From Afipia sp. (GTDB taxonomy: Bacteria; Pseudomonadota; Alphaproteobacteria; Rhizobiales; Xanthobacteraceae), in assembly GCA_017474385.1 (NCBI GenBank), contig JAFVHU010000013.1, positions 1 through 60,958 on the forward strand: 60,958 nucleotides of DNA. The letters run 5' to 3'. Below, in pieces: positions 50,162-59,321 of the stretch. The position numbers and the translations under genes are program-made. Positions within the stretch are counted from its first letter, which is position 1. The number at the start of each line of letters is the position of its first letter. A model generated the notes under the pieces. That model had not been told where the DNA came from and did not search any database. It worked only from the letters and a program-made list of their open reading frames with translations.

Positions 50162-50695
50162 GTGACCAAAGCAGCGCAAATCTGCGTTGCGAGAATCGGC
50201 GCCGCGCACGGTGTGCGCGGCGAGGTGCGGCTGTGGCCGTTCACCGAAGATCCGATGGCGGTGATCGACTACGGCCCGCTCTCGACCAAAGACGGCGCGC
50301 GTCAGTTTGAAGTGGTGCGTGCCCGCGTTGCCAAGGATCATCTGGTCGCGGTCATCAAGGGCATCACGACCCGCGAGGATGCCGAACGCATCAACGGTCT
50401 TGAACTTTATATTGCTCGCGACAAGCTGCCCGAGACGGAAGAAGGCGAATACTATCACGCCGATCTGATCGGACTGCGCGCGCTCGATCCCGCAGGCGTC
50501 GCGATCGGCAAGGTGCTCGCGGTGCATAATTTCGGCGCGGGCGACATCATCGAAATCGCGCCGATGCAGGGCCCGACCCTGCTGCTGCCTTTTACCGACG
50601 CTGTGGTGCCAACGGTGGATCTCGCCGGCGGCCATGTGGTGATCGTGATGCCGCAAGAAATCGATGGCGAAGATCCAAGTGACGCGCAGCCCTGA
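50162..50695 (+). CDS. rimM: Ribosome maturation factor RimM
   Basis: The 177-residue protein has the RimM N-terminal [21 protein letters not shown] and the PRC-barrel half ([17 protein letters not shown]). It binds S19 and helps 30S head maturation. I favour the GTG start at 50162 ([12 protein letters not shown] follows, as in the family). An ATG at 50147 also lies in frame, but inside hairpin B of the repeat. The ribosome site and start therefore sit in or directly against the repeat. trmD follows. Confidence 0.94.
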   Translation: MTKAAQICVARIGAAHGVRGEVRLWPFTEDPMAVIDYGPLSTKDGARQFEVVRARVAKDHLVAVIKGITTREDAERINGLELYIARDKLPETEEGEYYHADLIGLRALDPAGVAIGKVLAVHNFGAGDIIEIAPMQGPTLLLPFTDAVVPTVDLAGGHVVIVMPQEIDGEDPSDAQP

Positions 50696-50707
50696 TAACT
50701 ACGCGGT

Positions 50708-50781
50708 GTCATCGCCGGACTTGGTCCGGCGATCCATTCTTTCGAAAGAAGATGGATACGCAGGTCAAGCCCGCGTATGAC
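50708..50781. repeat. Paired palindromes in the rimM-trmD gap
   Basis: GTCATCGCCGGACTTGGTCC (50708 on, extending to GATCCAT) and the inverted ATGGATACGCAGGTCAAGCC (50752 on, to CGTATGAC) form a matched pair of 30-bp units. A similar pair lies at 57386-57468. It is why trmD should start at 50815 and not further upstream. Confidence 0.65.
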
Positions 50782-50814
50782 GATTCAAACCAGCAGATCG
50801 CTACGGATGCTGAC

Positions 50815-51546
50815 ATGACTTGGCGCGCCACCGTGCTCACGCTGTTTCCGGAGATGTTTCCAGGCCCGCTCGGCATCAGCCTTGCGGGGAAGGCGCTGAC
50901 GTCCGGTGTCTGGGCGCTGGAGGCACGCGACATTCGCGACGCCGCCACCGACAAGCATCGCAGTGTGGACGATACCCCTGCCGGGGGCGGACCCGGCATG
51001 GTGCTGCGCGCCGATGTGCTGGCGGCAGCGATTGATGCCGCAAAAATTGCCCCCGAGCGCCCGCGCCTGCTGATGAGCCCGCGCGGCACCCCTTTGACCC
51101 AGAAACGAGTCGCGGAACTCGCCTCCGGCCCCGGCCCCCTGATCGTCTGCGGCCGGTTTGAAGGCATCGATCAGCGGGTCATCGAGGCCCGTGGGCTCGA
51201 GGAAATCTCCCTCGGGGATTACGTGCTCTCGGGCGGGGAAATCGCAGCCCTGACCCTGATAGACGCCTGTGTGCGGCTTCTGCCGGGCGTCATGGGCAAG
51301 CTAAGCTCCGGAATGGACGAGAGTTTCTCGGATGGACTACTGGAATACCCCCAGTACACCCGCCCTCAGGAGTTCGAGGGGCGGCCCATTCCCGATATTC
51401 TGGTGTCCGGGGATCATGCCCGGATCGACGCCTGGCGGCGGGCCGAGGCCGAAGCCCTGACCAAGGCCCGGCGGCCGGATCTCTGGGTGGCCAAAAAAGC
51501 CCAAAACGTCGTCTCGAGGCCGCGAAAAGACACGACAAAAGGGTGA
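50815..51546 (+). CDS. trmD: tRNA (guanosine(37)-N1)-methyltransferase TrmD
   Basis: The 243-residue SPOUT methyltransferase begins [20 protein letters not shown] and has the trefoil-knot segments [14 protein letters not shown] and [23 protein letters not shown]. It methylates G37 of tRNAs and prevents frameshifting. An in-frame ATG at 50752 lies in the upstream repeat pair, so ATG 50815 is used. The order rpsP-rimM-trmD-rplS is near-universal in proteobacteria. Confidence 0.97.
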   Translation: MTWRATVLTLFPEMFPGPLGISLAGKALTSGVWALEARDIRDAATDKHRSVDDTPAGGGPGMVLRADVLAAAIDAAKIAPERPRLLMSPRGTPLTQKRVAELASGPGPLIVCGRFEGIDQRVIEARGLEEISLGDYVLSGGEIAALTLIDACVRLLPGVMGKLSSGMDESFSDGLLEYPQYTRPQEFEGRPIPDILVSGDHARIDAWRRAEAEALTKARRPDLWVAKKAQNVVSRPRKDTTKG

Positions 51547-51648
51547 CAACCGGCTGGCTATGGCGTATACGACCGGCCAATCCGTGCACGTGCTGGATAC
51601 GAATTTCCGCGCAGCCCCTTCCGGGCGCGCCGCCGATGGAGTTTTGCG

Positions 51649-52047
51649 ATGAACCTCATTCAAGAGCTCGACAAAGAGCAGCTGGAAAAGCTTTCCGCGG
51701 GAAAGACGATTCCGGATTTCGGACCGGGCGACACCGTCATCGTCAACGTCAAGGTTGTCGAAGGCGAGCGTTCGCGCGTGCAGGCCTATGAAGGCGTCTG
51801 CATCGGCCGCAACGGCGGCGGCATCCACGAGAGCTTCACCGTCCGCAAGATTTCCTACGGCGAAGGCGTGGAGCGCGTGTTCCCGATCTACTCGCCGATG
51901 ATCGACTCGATCAAGCTCGTGCGCCGCGGCAAGGTGCGTCGCGCCAAGCTGTATTATCTGCGCGGTCTGCGCGGCAAGTCGGCGCGCATTGTCGAGAAGC
52001 AGGACAATCGCGAAAAGGAAGCGCTGAAGGCCGCTTCCGGCGAGTAA
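51649..52047 (+). CDS. rplS: 50S ribosomal protein L19
   Basis: The 132-residue protein has the L19 segments [45 protein letters not shown] and [18 protein letters not shown]19 is at the 30S-50S interface. It closes the ffh-rpsP-rimM-trmD-rplS set, 102 bp after trmD, and is followed by a strong terminator. Confidence 0.98.
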   Translation: MNLIQELDKEQLEKLSAGKTIPDFGPGDTVIVNVKVVEGERSRVQAYEGVCIGRNGGGIHESFTVRKISYGEGVERVFPIYSPMIDSIKLVRRGKVRRAKLYYLRGLRGKSARIVEKQDNREKEALKAASGE

Positions 52048-52071
52048 TCGCGCGACGCTCATTGATTTAAG

Positions 52072-52100
52072 AAAAAGCGCGGTGCATCACCGCGCTTTTT
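52072..52100 (+). terminator. Rho-independent terminator after rplS
   Basis: A perfect 13-bp stem, AAAAAGCGCGGTG with CACCGCGCTTTTT, has a CAT loop and lies 24 bp after the rplS stop. The T run also makes it a possible terminator for the convergent VOC gene. Confidence 0.9.
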
Positions 52101-52127
52101 TGTTTGGAGAAACGGATTCAGCGGCGC

Positions 52128-52541
52128 TTACTTTTGCGTCAGCGGCCCGTTCATGATCCAGCGATGGCCGAACGGATCGCGCAGGATCGCGGTGCGCGTG
52201 CCCCAGAACGAATAGGTCGGCGTCACCTCGCCTTTCGCGCCAAGCTTGGTGGCGCGCGTGAAGACCTCGTCGACTTCGTCGGCCGTTGCGAATTCGAGAC
52301 TGACCGACATGGTCACCGGCTCGCCAGGCAGCGGCATGCGCGCGGTGCCGAATTCGGGAAACGCGTCGGACAGAAACAGCGCGCCGCCGTTGATTTCGAG
52401 CTCACAGTGCAGAATCCGCAAGCCGTCCATCGCCGGCATCAGCGCCTTCTGCTTGGCGTCGAAGGCGGCGGTGTAAAAAGCGATCGCGCCGGCGGCAGGT
52501 GAGACGGTGAGGTAGGGTGCAACCGGCGGGCGTGCGGTCAT
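52128..52541 (-). CDS. VOC-family protein (PhnB-like)
   Basis: The 137-residue protein has the PhnB/glyoxalase-like pattern: an N-terminal YLTVSPAAGAIAFYTAAFDA, a middle ELEINGGALFLSDAFPEF, and a C-terminal RTAILRDPFGHRWIM. It is a single-domain VOC member, probably a dimer. The substrate is unknown. It is convergent with rplS. Confidence 0.88.
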   Translation of the reverse strand: MTARPPVAPYLTVSPAAGAIAFYTAAFDAKQKALMPAMDGLRILHCELEINGGALFLSDAFPEFGTARMPLPGEPVTMSVSLEFATADEVDEVFTRATKLGAKGEVTPTYSFWGTRTAILRDPFGHRWIMNGPLTQK

Positions 52542-52570
52542 TGTGCGATCCTGCGTGGGCTAGTATGTGG

Positions 52571-52732
52571 CTGGTGTGGGGTTCGCAAGTCCGCATTATT
52601 GCCTCGGCACGTTCATTTGCGGACTTGCGAACCAAAACCACACCAGAATTATAGTTTCTGGTGTCCTTTTGAATTCGAAGTTCGCTATGAACGAACTGTA
52701 GAATGAGGCGAACTTCCAATTCAGGACACCAG
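52571..52732 (+). repeat. Two-hairpin repeat, copy 2 (before leuC)
   Basis: Hairpin A: CTGGTGTGG and GGTTCGCAAGTCCGCA (52580-52595) pair with TGCGGACTTGCGAACC (52618-52633) and CCACACCAG. Hairpin B: CTGGTGTCCTTTTGAATTCG (52658 on) pairs with its complement ending at 52732. Orientation is the same as copy 1. It fills the gap between the VOC gene and leuC. Confidence 0.85.
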
Positions 52733-52825
52733 GATACTTTCCCATGTCCTGTTAAGCGAGTAAAAAGGGCGGAAGCGATTACCAGTGGTCCCGAGGGCCA
52801 CAAACACCAATTCGGACAACCCAAA

Positions 52826-54238
52826 ATGGCCAAAGCGACGACCCTCTACGACAAGATCTGGAACGACCATCTGGTTGATGAGCAGCCCGACGGCACCTGT
52901 CTGCTCTACATTGACCGCCATCTTGTCCATGAGGTCACTTCGCCGCAAGCCTTTGAAGGACTGCGCACCGCGGGCCGCAAGGTTCGCGCGCCGAAGAAGA
53001 CGCTTGCCGTCGTGGACCACAACGTCCCGACCACTGATCGCTCGAAGCCCAACCCCGATCCGGAAAGCGCCGAGCAGATCGCGACACTCGCCGAGAACGC
53101 GCGCGAGTTCGGCGTCGAGTATTTCAACGAGCACGACAAGCGTCAGGGCATCGTGCACGTGATCGGTCCGGAGCAGGGCTTCACGCTGCCCGGCAGCACG
53201 ATCGTCTGCGGCGACAGCCATACCTCGACGCACGGCGCGTTCGGCGCGCTGGCGCATGGCATCGGCACATCGGAGGTCGAGCATGTGCTCGCCACCCAGA
53301 CGCTGATCCAGAAGAAGGCCAAGAACATGCGCGCGACCGTCGACGGCACGTTGCCCGACGGCGTCACCGCGAAGGACATCATCCTCGCCATCATCGGCGA
53401 GATCGGCACGGCCGGCGGCACCGGCTACGTGCTCGAATACGCCGGCGAAGCGATCCGCTCGCTGTCGATGGAAGGCCGCATGACGGTCTGCAACATGTCG
53501 ATCGAAGGCGGTGCGCGCGCCGGCCTGATTGCGCCCGACGAGAAGGCCTACGAATTCCTGAAAGGCCGCCCGATGGCGCCGACAGGCGAAGCGTGGGAAG
53601 CCGGCCTGCGCTACTGGCAGACGCTGCGCACCGACGAAGGCGCTCATTTCGATCACGAGATTCGTCTCGATGCAGCGAAGTTGCCGCCGATCGTGACCTG
53701 GGGCACCTCGCCTGAGGACGTGGTGTCGATCTCGGGCTTTGTGCCGGATCCTGCAAAGATCCAGGACGAGGCCAAGCGTTTGTCCAAGCAGCGCGCGCTC
53801 GACTACATGGGGCTGAAGGCCGGCACCAAGATCACCGACATCAAGCTCGATCGCATCTTCATCGGCTCCTGCACCAACGGACGCATCGAGGATCTGCGCG
53901 CCGCCGCGAAGGTCGTCGCCGGTCACACGGTCAACGGCAACCTCAACGCGATGATCGTGCCGGGTTCAGGTCTTGTGAAGGAGCAGGCCGAAGCCGAAGG
54001 TCTCGACAAGATTTTCATCAAGGCCGGTTTCGAGTGGCGCGAGCCGGGCTGCTCGATGTGCCTTGCGATGAACCCCGACAAGCTCTCGCCGGAAGAACGC
54101 TGCGCGTCGACTTCGAACCGCAACTTCGAAGGCCGTCAGGGCTTCAAGGGCCGCACCCATCTGGTGTCGCCCGCCATGGCCGCAGCCGCGGCGATCGCCG
54201 GACACTTCGTCGACATCCGCGAGTGGCATTCGACCTGA
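52826..54238 (+). CDS. leuC: 3-isopropylmalate dehydratase large subunit
   Basis: The 470-residue aconitase-type protein has the three iron-sulfur Cys ligands in [10 protein letters not shown] and [13 protein letters not shown], plus [14 protein letters not shown] and a C-terminal [19 protein letters not shown]. With LeuD it isomerises 2-isopropylmalate to 3-isopropylmalate in leucine synthesis. ATG 52826 gives the family N terminus [15 protein letters not shown]; an in-frame upstream ATG lies in the repeat and is rejected. leuD lies 2.5 kb downstream. Confidence 0.98.
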   Translation: MAKATTLYDKIWNDHLVDEQPDGTCLLYIDRHLVHEVTSPQAFEGLRTAGRKVRAPKKTLAVVDHNVPTTDRSKPNPDPESAEQIATLAENAREFGVEYFNEHDKRQGIVHVIGPEQGFTLPGSTIVCGDSHTSTHGAFGALAHGIGTSEVEHVLATQTLIQKKAKNMRATVDGTLPDGVTAKDIILAIIGEIGTAGGTGYVLEYAGEAIRSLSMEGRMTVCNMSIEGGARAGLIAPDEKAYEFLKGRPMAPTGEAWEAGLRYWQTLRTDEGAHFDHEIRLDAAKLPPIVTWGTSPEDVVSISGFVPDPAKIQDEAKRLSKQRALDYMGLKAGTKITDIKLDRIFIGSCTNGRIEDLRAAAKVVAGHTVNGNLNAMIVPGSGLVKEQAEAEGLDKIFIKAGFEWREPGCSMCLAMNPDKLSPEERCASTSNRNFEGRQGFKGRTHLVSPAMAAAAAIAGHFVDIREWHST

Positions 54239-54282
54239 ACCATTCGCATCAATATCGACCAATCAAATAAAAACAGGCGCTC

Positions 54283-54399
54283 CAGAGCGCGATCAGCAAA
54301 AGTGGAAACCGGTTTTGCGTCCGATCGCGCTCTTAAATTGTATTAAGAGCGCATGATCTTTTCGCCAAACCGCCAACACTTTGGCGGATCATGCGCTGA
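54283..54399. repeat. Dispersed repeat (AAGTGGAAACCGGTTTT type), second copy
   Basis: GCGATC and GATCGC flank AAGTGGAAACCGGTTTTGCG, then inverted TTAAGAGCGCATGATC and GATCATGCGCT elements follow. It lies right after leuC. A related shorter copy is at 20104-20160. Confidence 0.65.
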
Positions 54400-54428
54400 G
54401 CGCCTATTTTGTTTTATTCGCGCCGGAT

Positions 54429-54800
54429 TTACCAGCCGAAGCCGAAGCCAAACCCCGGGCCATAGAACCGGGGACCGCCGTAGCCATAACCGCCGTACGG
54501 ATAGCCATAGCCGTAAGGCCGGTAGCCGTAACCTCCATAACCGTAAGGCCTGTAATAATAGGGTCGATAATACGGCCTGTAGTATGGGCGATAGTACGGT
54601 CTGTAGTAACGCGGGCCATAGTAGCCATAGCGCCGGTAATAGCGGCGGTGGGCGCTGACATCCGTTGGCCGGGTTTCCGCCGGACGCGCGTCACGCGACA
54701 CGGTTGGGCCCGATGATGCGGCGCTCGCAGGCGCGAGCGACATCCAGCCGGCAATTGAAAGAGCGGCAGCAATCGCCGCGGCTCCCACAAGCTTTCTCAT
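54429..54800 (-). CDS. Secreted Tyr/Gly/Pro-rich repeat protein
   Basis: The 123-residue protein has a signal peptide (MRKLVGAAAIAAALSIAGWM to SAASS). It then has a tail of short repeats, RPYYRPYY repeated about four times and then YGYGGYGYRPYGYGY. It probably forms a disordered or aggregating cell-surface protein. ATG 54800 follows a strong GGAGGAG site. No enzyme motif is seen. The repeat region has internal 12-bp tandem periodicity in the DNA. Confidence 0.82.
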   Translation of the reverse strand: MRKLVGAAAIAAALSIAGWMSLAPASAASSGPTVSRDARPAETRPTDVSAHRRYYRRYGYYGPRYYRPYYRPYYRPYYRPYYYRPYGYGGYGYRPYGYGYPYGGYGYGGPRFYGPGFGFGFGW

Positions 54801-55020
54801 TGCAGTTCTCCTCCAATCGTTGCTCGACACGTTAAAGATAACGCGCATCACCGATTTCCGTTCATCCGCCCAGCGGGCTGGCCTCCGTTGGCCGCGCGAA
54901 CCAGGCAAGACCGAAACGGCGGCCCAGCATAAGATAGGGATGACGTCGTGTTCGCAGCAAGACCATGACGCGTGGATTTGATCAATTCTGGTCAAACCGC
55001 ATGGTGATCGAAGCTTTAAC

Positions 55021-55290
55021 CTAATGCCAGTGATGGCGGTGATGATGCCGCCAGCCATGGTGATGGCGCCAGCCGTGATGGCGGCGCCAACCGTGGTGGC
55101 GATGCCAGCGGTGGTGGTGATGACGGCGCCAATGGACCTCCGTCGTCATGGGCTCGGATGCCTGCTTCGCGGACGAACTCGTACCCGGATTCATCAGCGA
55201 CAGCGCCTGCGCCCGGTCAGCGGGTGCCGCAGCCGCCAGCAGTCCGGCGACGGTCGCAAGACCAAAAATCGTTCTGACATTCATCTTCAT
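55021..55290 (-). CDS. Secreted His-rich protein
   Basis: The 89-residue protein has a signal peptide (KMNVRTIFGLATVAGLLAAA) and a C-terminal tail of His/Trp/Arg repeats (HHGWRRHHGWRHHHGWRHHH) with over 20 His. This could bind metal ions such as nickel, zinc or copper in the periplasm. ATG 55290 or 55284 would serve; I use 55290. No family is recognised. The next leftward gene is the Tyr-rich protein. Confidence 0.75.
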   Translation of the reverse strand: MKMNVRTIFGLATVAGLLAAAAPADRAQALSLMNPGTSSSAKQASEPMTTEVHWRRHHHHRWHRHHGWRRHHGWRHHHGWRHHHRHHWH

Positions 55291-55541
55291 GAACACTCTC
55301 TCGTCGTGAGCTTGAACGAATTCCAACGCATCATGCCCCATCCGTCCGATGTCCATTTTCATCAGGCTAGGAGGGATGACGTGAATGCGCCCTGAATGTC
55401 TGCGCCGCATTGATGAACAGACCGGCGACGGCGTCGCCGCGCAAACGGCAATGGCAATCGCTGTCTATGGATTGTGCGCGGTGGCACTCGCCGCCGGCAG
55501 GACCGGCACGTTCAAGGAAAAATTGAACCGTCCGCCGAAAG

Positions 55542-55847
55542 TCAGCCGCTCCAGTAACAGTTCATGCGCGGCACGATCACCGTTCCGCTCGGGCGGTATT
55601 CCTGCTCGTAGTGCGCATTGCAGACGCGCTTGGAGTTCGGACCGGGGTAGCTCGATCCGCGATAGATCCGGATGCGGCGCGGTGCGCGGCGAATGACCTC
55701 GCGGCTCTGCGCCGAAAATTCCTCGGCGGTGAGCCCATGGTGAGGGGCGGTCGAAGCGACCTGAGCCTGCGCCGCACCCGGCATTGCCAGAACAATCAGG
55801 CCTGCGAAAAGGCCCATCAGAATGGCTGAAGTCCCTGCCCGCGTCAT
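55542..55847 (-). CDS. Small secreted protein with RPSGTVIVPRMNCYW tail
   Basis: The 101-residue protein has a signal peptide (LMGLFAGLIVLAMPGAAQAQ) and a C-terminal segment with two Cys (CNAHYEQEYRPSGTVIVPRM then NCYW) that may form a disulfide. Its role is unknown; small exported proteins with this tail recur in the Bradyrhizobium group. ATG 55847 begins the signal peptide. The 55291-55541 gap to the His-rich gene shows no gene I can support. Confidence 0.72.
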   Translation of the reverse strand: MTRAGTSAILMGLFAGLIVLAMPGAAQAQVASTAPHHGLTAEEFSAQSREVIRRAPRRIRIYRGSSYPGPNSKRVCNAHYEQEYRPSGTVIVPRMNCYWSG

Positions 55848-56016
55848 GAAGCGCCCGCCCCGTATCCATAAGTTCAATCGATGGGCGGCAACGTCTCCGA
55901 TTGAGGCGCGCCCGTCAACACCGTGAACGCCCAAATTGGAGGTTTCAGCGTGATGCCAGACACTTGAAACTCCTGAAACCCTTGGCCCCGGCGGCCAAGC
56001 CCTCTAAACAGGGACG

Positions 56017-56415
56017 ATGTGGCCGACTGCAAAATCCCCCACCCTTGAGGACATGGAAGCGATCGCGCATGACACCTTTGCGCGGCTGCCGAAGCATTTC
56101 CGCGACCTCTGCGAGGGGCTGATCATCCAGATCGACGACTTCCCAACGGAAGAAGTTCTCAAGGAGATGCGGGCCGAGAGCGAATTCGATCTGCTCGGTC
56201 TCTTCCAGGGTGTCGGCCTGCCCTTTCGCTCAAGCGGCGATATTGCTCCCATGCCAAACATGATCTGGCTCTATCGCCGTCCGATCCTCGATTACTGGGC
56301 CGAACACGACGAGACCCTGGGTCATGTCGTGACGCATGTTCTGGTGCATGAGATCGGACACCATTTCGGACTGTCGGATGACGATATGGAAGCGATCGAG
56401 GCCGCCGTCACCTGA
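56017..56415 (+). CDS. Zincin-fold metallopeptidase-family protein (HExxH)
   Basis: The 132-residue protein has a HExxH metal site in VLVHEIGHHFGLSDDDMEAIE, with the extra His that fits HExxHxxG, and belongs to the small Zincin_1 (PF06262) group. The N-terminal part (LEDMEAIAHDTFARLPKHFRDL) is typical. It probably binds zinc. Substrates are unknown. Its end overlaps the next convergent gene by 8 nt. Confidence 0.88.
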   Translation: MWPTAKSPTLEDMEAIAHDTFARLPKHFRDLCEGLIIQIDDFPTEEVLKEMRAESEFDLLGLFQGVGLPFRSSGDIAPMPNMIWLYRRPILDYWAEHDETLGHVVTHVLVHEIGHHFGLSDDDMEAIEAAVT

Positions 56416-56653
56416 CGGGCGACGCAGGCTTGCGATCTGGTGCGGCGAGCGGCTCGCGTTCGCAGATTCCGCCCCGGATCACCGCAGCCGACGTGCAGTC
56501 CCGCGCCGTGGCGAACACGCACACCGGCTTGTCGCTGCCGAAATCGCGTATGCACCACATCTCCGCACGAGCGCCACTTGGCGCCATCAGCAAGACCATC
56601 ATTCCCGCCAGAAAAACCAGCTTCAGCAGGTGGCCGCAGCGCATGGCGTTCAT
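56408..56653 (-). CDS. Small secreted Cys-rich protein (DUF3551-like)
   Basis: The 81-residue protein has a signal peptide (LVFLAGMMVLLMAPSGARAE) and a tail with four Cys (MWCIRD, PVCVF, DCTSA, GGICERE), matching small periplasmic DUF3551-type proteins of this group. ATG 56653 or 56644 could start it. Its tail overlaps the zincin gene by 8 nt. Function unknown. Confidence 0.75.
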   Translation of the reverse strand: MNAMRCGHLLKLVFLAGMMVLLMAPSGARAEMWCIRDFGSDKPVCVFATARDCTSAAVIRGGICEREPLAAPDRKPASPVR

Positions 56654-56739
56654 GATGTGTCCTCCCTCAGCGCATAGCCTTGACGGCGGTGATGGTATAT
56701 TTAGAACAGCTCAAATTACATCCGGTTCACGGGAACATC

Positions 56740-57345
56740 ATGGACAAGTTTACGACACTCGAAGGCGTCGCCGCGCCCCTGAAGATCATCAACGTCGACA
56801 CCGACATGATCATCCCGAAGCAGTATCTCAAGACCATCAAGCGCACGGGTCTCGGCAAGGGCCTGTTCTCCGAACAGCGCTACAAGGATGACGGCAGCGA
56901 GAACCCGGATTTCGTGCTCAACAAGCCGTCCTACCGCAAGGCAAAGATTCTGGTGGCCGGCGACAACTTCGGCTGCGGCTCAAGCCGCGAGCATGCGCCG
57001 TGGGCGCTCGGCGATTTCGGCATCCGCTGCATCATCTCAACCTCGTTCGGCGACATTTTCTACAACAACTGCTTCAAGAACGGCATCCTGCCGATCCGCG
57101 TCTCGCAGGATGAACTCGACAAGCTGTTCGACGACGCCGACCGCGGCTCCAACGCCACGCTGACGATTGATCTCGAGAAGCAGGAAATCCGCGGACCCGA
57201 CGGCGGCACGATCACCTTCGAGATCGATCCGTTCCGCAAGCACTGCATGCTCAACGGCCTCGACGACATCGGCCTGACCATGGAAAAGGGCAAGTCGATC
57301 GACGTGTTCGAGGCGAAGGAAAAAGCCGAGCGGCCGTGGCTGTAA
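56740..57345 (+). CDS. leuD: 3-isopropylmalate dehydratase small subunit
   Basis: The 201-residue swivel-domain subunit has [20 protein letters not shown] and [15 protein letters not shown]. It works with LeuC in leucine synthesis. ATG 56740 gives the family N terminus [14 protein letters not shown]; an upstream in-frame ATG at 56680 is rejected. It is separated from leuC by about 2.5 kb of small exported proteins. Confidence 0.97.
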   Translation: MDKFTTLEGVAAPLKIINVDTDMIIPKQYLKTIKRTGLGKGLFSEQRYKDDGSENPDFVLNKPSYRKAKILVAGDNFGCGSSREHAPWALGDFGIRCIISTSFGDIFYNNCFKNGILPIRVSQDELDKLFDDADRGSNATLTIDLEKQEIRGPDGGTITFEIDPFRKHCMLNGLDDIGLTMEKGKSIDVFEAKEKAERPWL

Positions 57346-57385
57346 GGTCCTCGCTTTAATTTGCGATATAGCCAAACAATGACGC

Positions 57386-57468
57386 GTCATACGCGGGCTT
57401 GACCCGCGTATCCATCAATTCTCAAAAAGCAATTTCAGATGGATTGCCGGGTCAAGCCCGGCAATGAC
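57386..57468. repeat. Paired palindromic repeats after leuD
   Basis: GTCATACGCGGGCTTGACCC (57386 on, to ATCCAT) and the inverted unit ATGGATTGCCGGGTCAAGCC (57439 on, to CAATGAC) form the same type of pair as at 50708-50781. They fill the gap between leuD and the convergent lyase gene. Confidence 0.7.
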
Positions 57469-57504
57469 ATCGAGAATGTCGGCACATCGGCGTATTTGTC
57501 GCAC

Positions 57505-58386
57505 TTACACCGGCTTCAGCGCGGCGATTGCATCCGCAATCGCAATGGTGCGCTTCGCCATCTCGACATGGAGCCGCTCGACCATCTGGCCGTCGAGCTG
57601 AACCACGCCCTTGTTCGCGTTCTCCGGCAGGTCGAACACGCCCATGATCTTGCGCGCGCGGGCAATCTCTTCCGCGGGCGGCGTGTAAGCCGCATTGGCG
57701 GCATCGATCTGGCCCGGATGGATCAGCGTCTTTCCGTCGAAGCCCATGTCCCGGCCCTGCGCGCACTCCTTGGCGAAACCGGCGACGTCGCTGATGTCGT
57801 TGTAGGGGCCGTCCAGAATCTCGAGGCCATAGGCCCGCGCGGCGAGGATGCAATGCGCGAACAGCGGCAGCATGGCCGCGCGTCCCGGCAGCATCCGCAT
57901 CCGCGTCTCGCGCGCGATGTCGTTCGGCCCCATGATGAAGCCGGCGAGACGCTTGTCGCCTTCGCGCGCCGTTGCCGCGATCTGCTGCGCGGAGAGCACT
58001 CCCAGCGGCGTTTCGATCATGGCCCAGAGGGAGATCGCGGGATCGGCCTTGAGCGCGCGCAGATGTTCCTCGAGCTTTTTCACATCGTCCGGGCTTGAGA
58101 GTTTCGGCACCAGAATGCCGCCGGGCCGGGCCGCGGCGGCCATCGCCAGATCATCCCGCCACCATGGCGATTCCAGATTGTTGATGCGAATAATGATCTC
58201 ACGCTTGCCGAAGCCCCCGGCGGCGACGGCTTCCGCGATCTGATCGCGCGCCATCGGTTTGGCGTCGGGCGCAACCGAGTCCTCAAGATCGAGGATGACG
58301 CCATCGCAGGGAAGGTTCCGCGCCTTGTCGAGCGCGCGGGCATTCGAGCCTGGCATGAACAGAACACTGCGGCGCGGACGGATCAT
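57505..58386 (-). CDS. CoA-ester lyase (HpcH/HpaI aldolase/citrate-lyase family)
   Basis: The 293-residue TIM-barrel protein begins MIRPRRSVLFMPGSNARALDK and has the metal-binding Glu in ILDLEDSVAPDAK, a middle PKLSSPDDVKK, the MIETPLGVLSA loop and the C-terminal FDGKTLIHPGQ. This is the citryl/malyl/methylmalyl-CoA lyase family. The substrate cannot be fixed; L-malyl-CoA lyase or thioesterase is possible. ATG 58386 is used; a longer frame upstream runs through the two-hairpin repeat and is false. Confidence 0.92.
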   Translation of the reverse strand: MIRPRRSVLFMPGSNARALDKARNLPCDGVILDLEDSVAPDAKPMARDQIAEAVAAGGFGKREIIIRINNLESPWWRDDLAMAAAARPGGILVPKLSSPDDVKKLEEHLRALKADPAISLWAMIETPLGVLSAQQIAATAREGDKRLAGFIMGPNDIARETRMRMLPGRAAMLPLFAHCILAARAYGLEILDGPYNDISDVAGFAKECAQGRDMGFDGKTLIHPGQIDAANAAYTPPAEEIARARKIMGVFDLPENANKGVVQLDGQMVERLHVEMAKRTIAIADAIAALKPV

Positions 58387-58475
58387 GGTCTGGTTTCCAT
58401 TGGGGGAAGCAGCCTGAGTAGCATTTCCGTCCCGCGCCCGAAAGGCTTGTTCCGATGGCTCTCCTGGGTTAGCCA

Positions 58476-58634
58476 CCAGTGTCCTGAAATCCGAAGGTCG
58501 CCTCGTTTTGCGGCACACTCCTTCGCGAACTTCGGATTTCAGAAGGACGCTGGAAAAGGATGCTGCCAGTGTGGTTCGCAAGTCCGCAAACCGGACAGGC
58601 TGAGAAAATGTTGCGGACTTGCGAACCAAACTGA
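58476..58634 (-). repeat. Two-hairpin repeat, copy 3 (inverted)
   Basis: In plus-strand order hairpin B comes first (CCAGTGTCCTGAAATCCGAA at 58476 pairing with the arm 58525-58553). Hairpin A follows (GGTTCGCAAGTCCGCAA at 58573-58589 with TTGCGGACTTGCGAACC at 58611-58627). Relative to copies 1 and 2 it is inverted. It lies between divergent genes and is more diverged than the other two. Confidence 0.78.
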
Positions 58635-58654
58635 GACGATTTTGCGAGGCTCCC

Positions 58655-59308
58655 ATGTCACCGTTTCCCGAACACCTGCTTGCCGGCTACCAGACCTTCG
58701 TGACCCAGCGCCTGCCCACCGAGCAGTCGCGCTACCGCGAATTGTCGCAGAAGGGGCAATCCCCCGAGGTCATGGTGATCGGCTGCTGTGATTCCCGCGT
58801 CTCACCGGAGGTGATTTTCGACGCCGGCCCCGGCGAACTGTTCGTCGTGCGCAACGTCGCGAACCTCGTGCCGGTCTTCCAGCCTGACGGCAACGCGCAC
58901 GGCGTCTCGGCCGCGCTGGAATATGCAAATCAGGTTCTGAAGATAAAGCACATCGTCGTGCTGGGTCACGCGCAGTGCGGCGGCATTCGCGCCTTTGTCG
59001 ATGACAGCGCGCCGCTGTCCCCCGGCGACTTCATCGGCAAATGGATGTCGATGTTCGTCAAGCCGGGCGAAAAGGTCGCGCAGCGCGATCACGAAACGAT
59101 GCAGCAGTTCGTCACGAGAATCGAGAAGGCCGCGATTCTGCGCAGCCTCGAAAACCTGATGACGTTTCCGTTCGTGAAGAATCGCGTCGAAAGCGGCGAG
59201 CTGCAACTCCACGGCGCCTATTTCGGCGTAGCCGAAGGCTCGCTGTCCATCGTCGATCAGAGCACGAATGAATTCAGCCGCGTCTACCAGCCGTCCTTGG
59301 TCGGCTAG
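58655..59308 (+). CDS. Beta-class carbonic anhydrase
   Basis: The 217-residue protein has the beta-carbonic anhydrase zinc ligands: Cys in CCDSRVSPEV, then His and Cys in LGHAQCGGI, and the Asp-Arg pair in the same DSR. It interconverts CO2 and bicarbonate, needed for carboxylases such as the acetyl-CoA carboxylase whose AccD is in this window. ATG 58655 is chosen because GAGGC lies upstream. It begins just after the copy 3 repeat. Confidence 0.95.
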   Translation: MSPFPEHLLAGYQTFVTQRLPTEQSRYRELSQKGQSPEVMVIGCCDSRVSPEVIFDAGPGELFVVRNVANLVPVFQPDGNAHGVSAALEYANQVLKIKHIVVLGHAQCGGIRAFVDDSAPLSPGDFIGKWMSMFVKPGEKVAQRDHETMQQFVTRIEKAAILRSLENLMTFPFVKNRVESGELQLHGAYFGVAEGSLSIVDQSTNEFSRVYQPSLVG

Positions 59309-59321
59309 CGACCTTCATCAG

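Noticed and set aside
52703-52825. A 41-residue N-terminal extension of LeuC.
   Set aside because: It begins in the right arm of repeat copy 2. ATG 52826 gives the family N terminus.
54353-54716. Plus-strand frames opposite the Tyr/Gly-rich protein gene.
   Set aside because: They are mirror images of the repeated YRPY codons. The minus-strand frame has a signal peptide and a strong ribosome site.
58387-58656. An upstream N-terminal extension of the CoA-ester lyase by 90 residues.
   Set aside because: The extension is translated from the two-hairpin repeat, copy 3. The family N terminus begins at ATG 58386.
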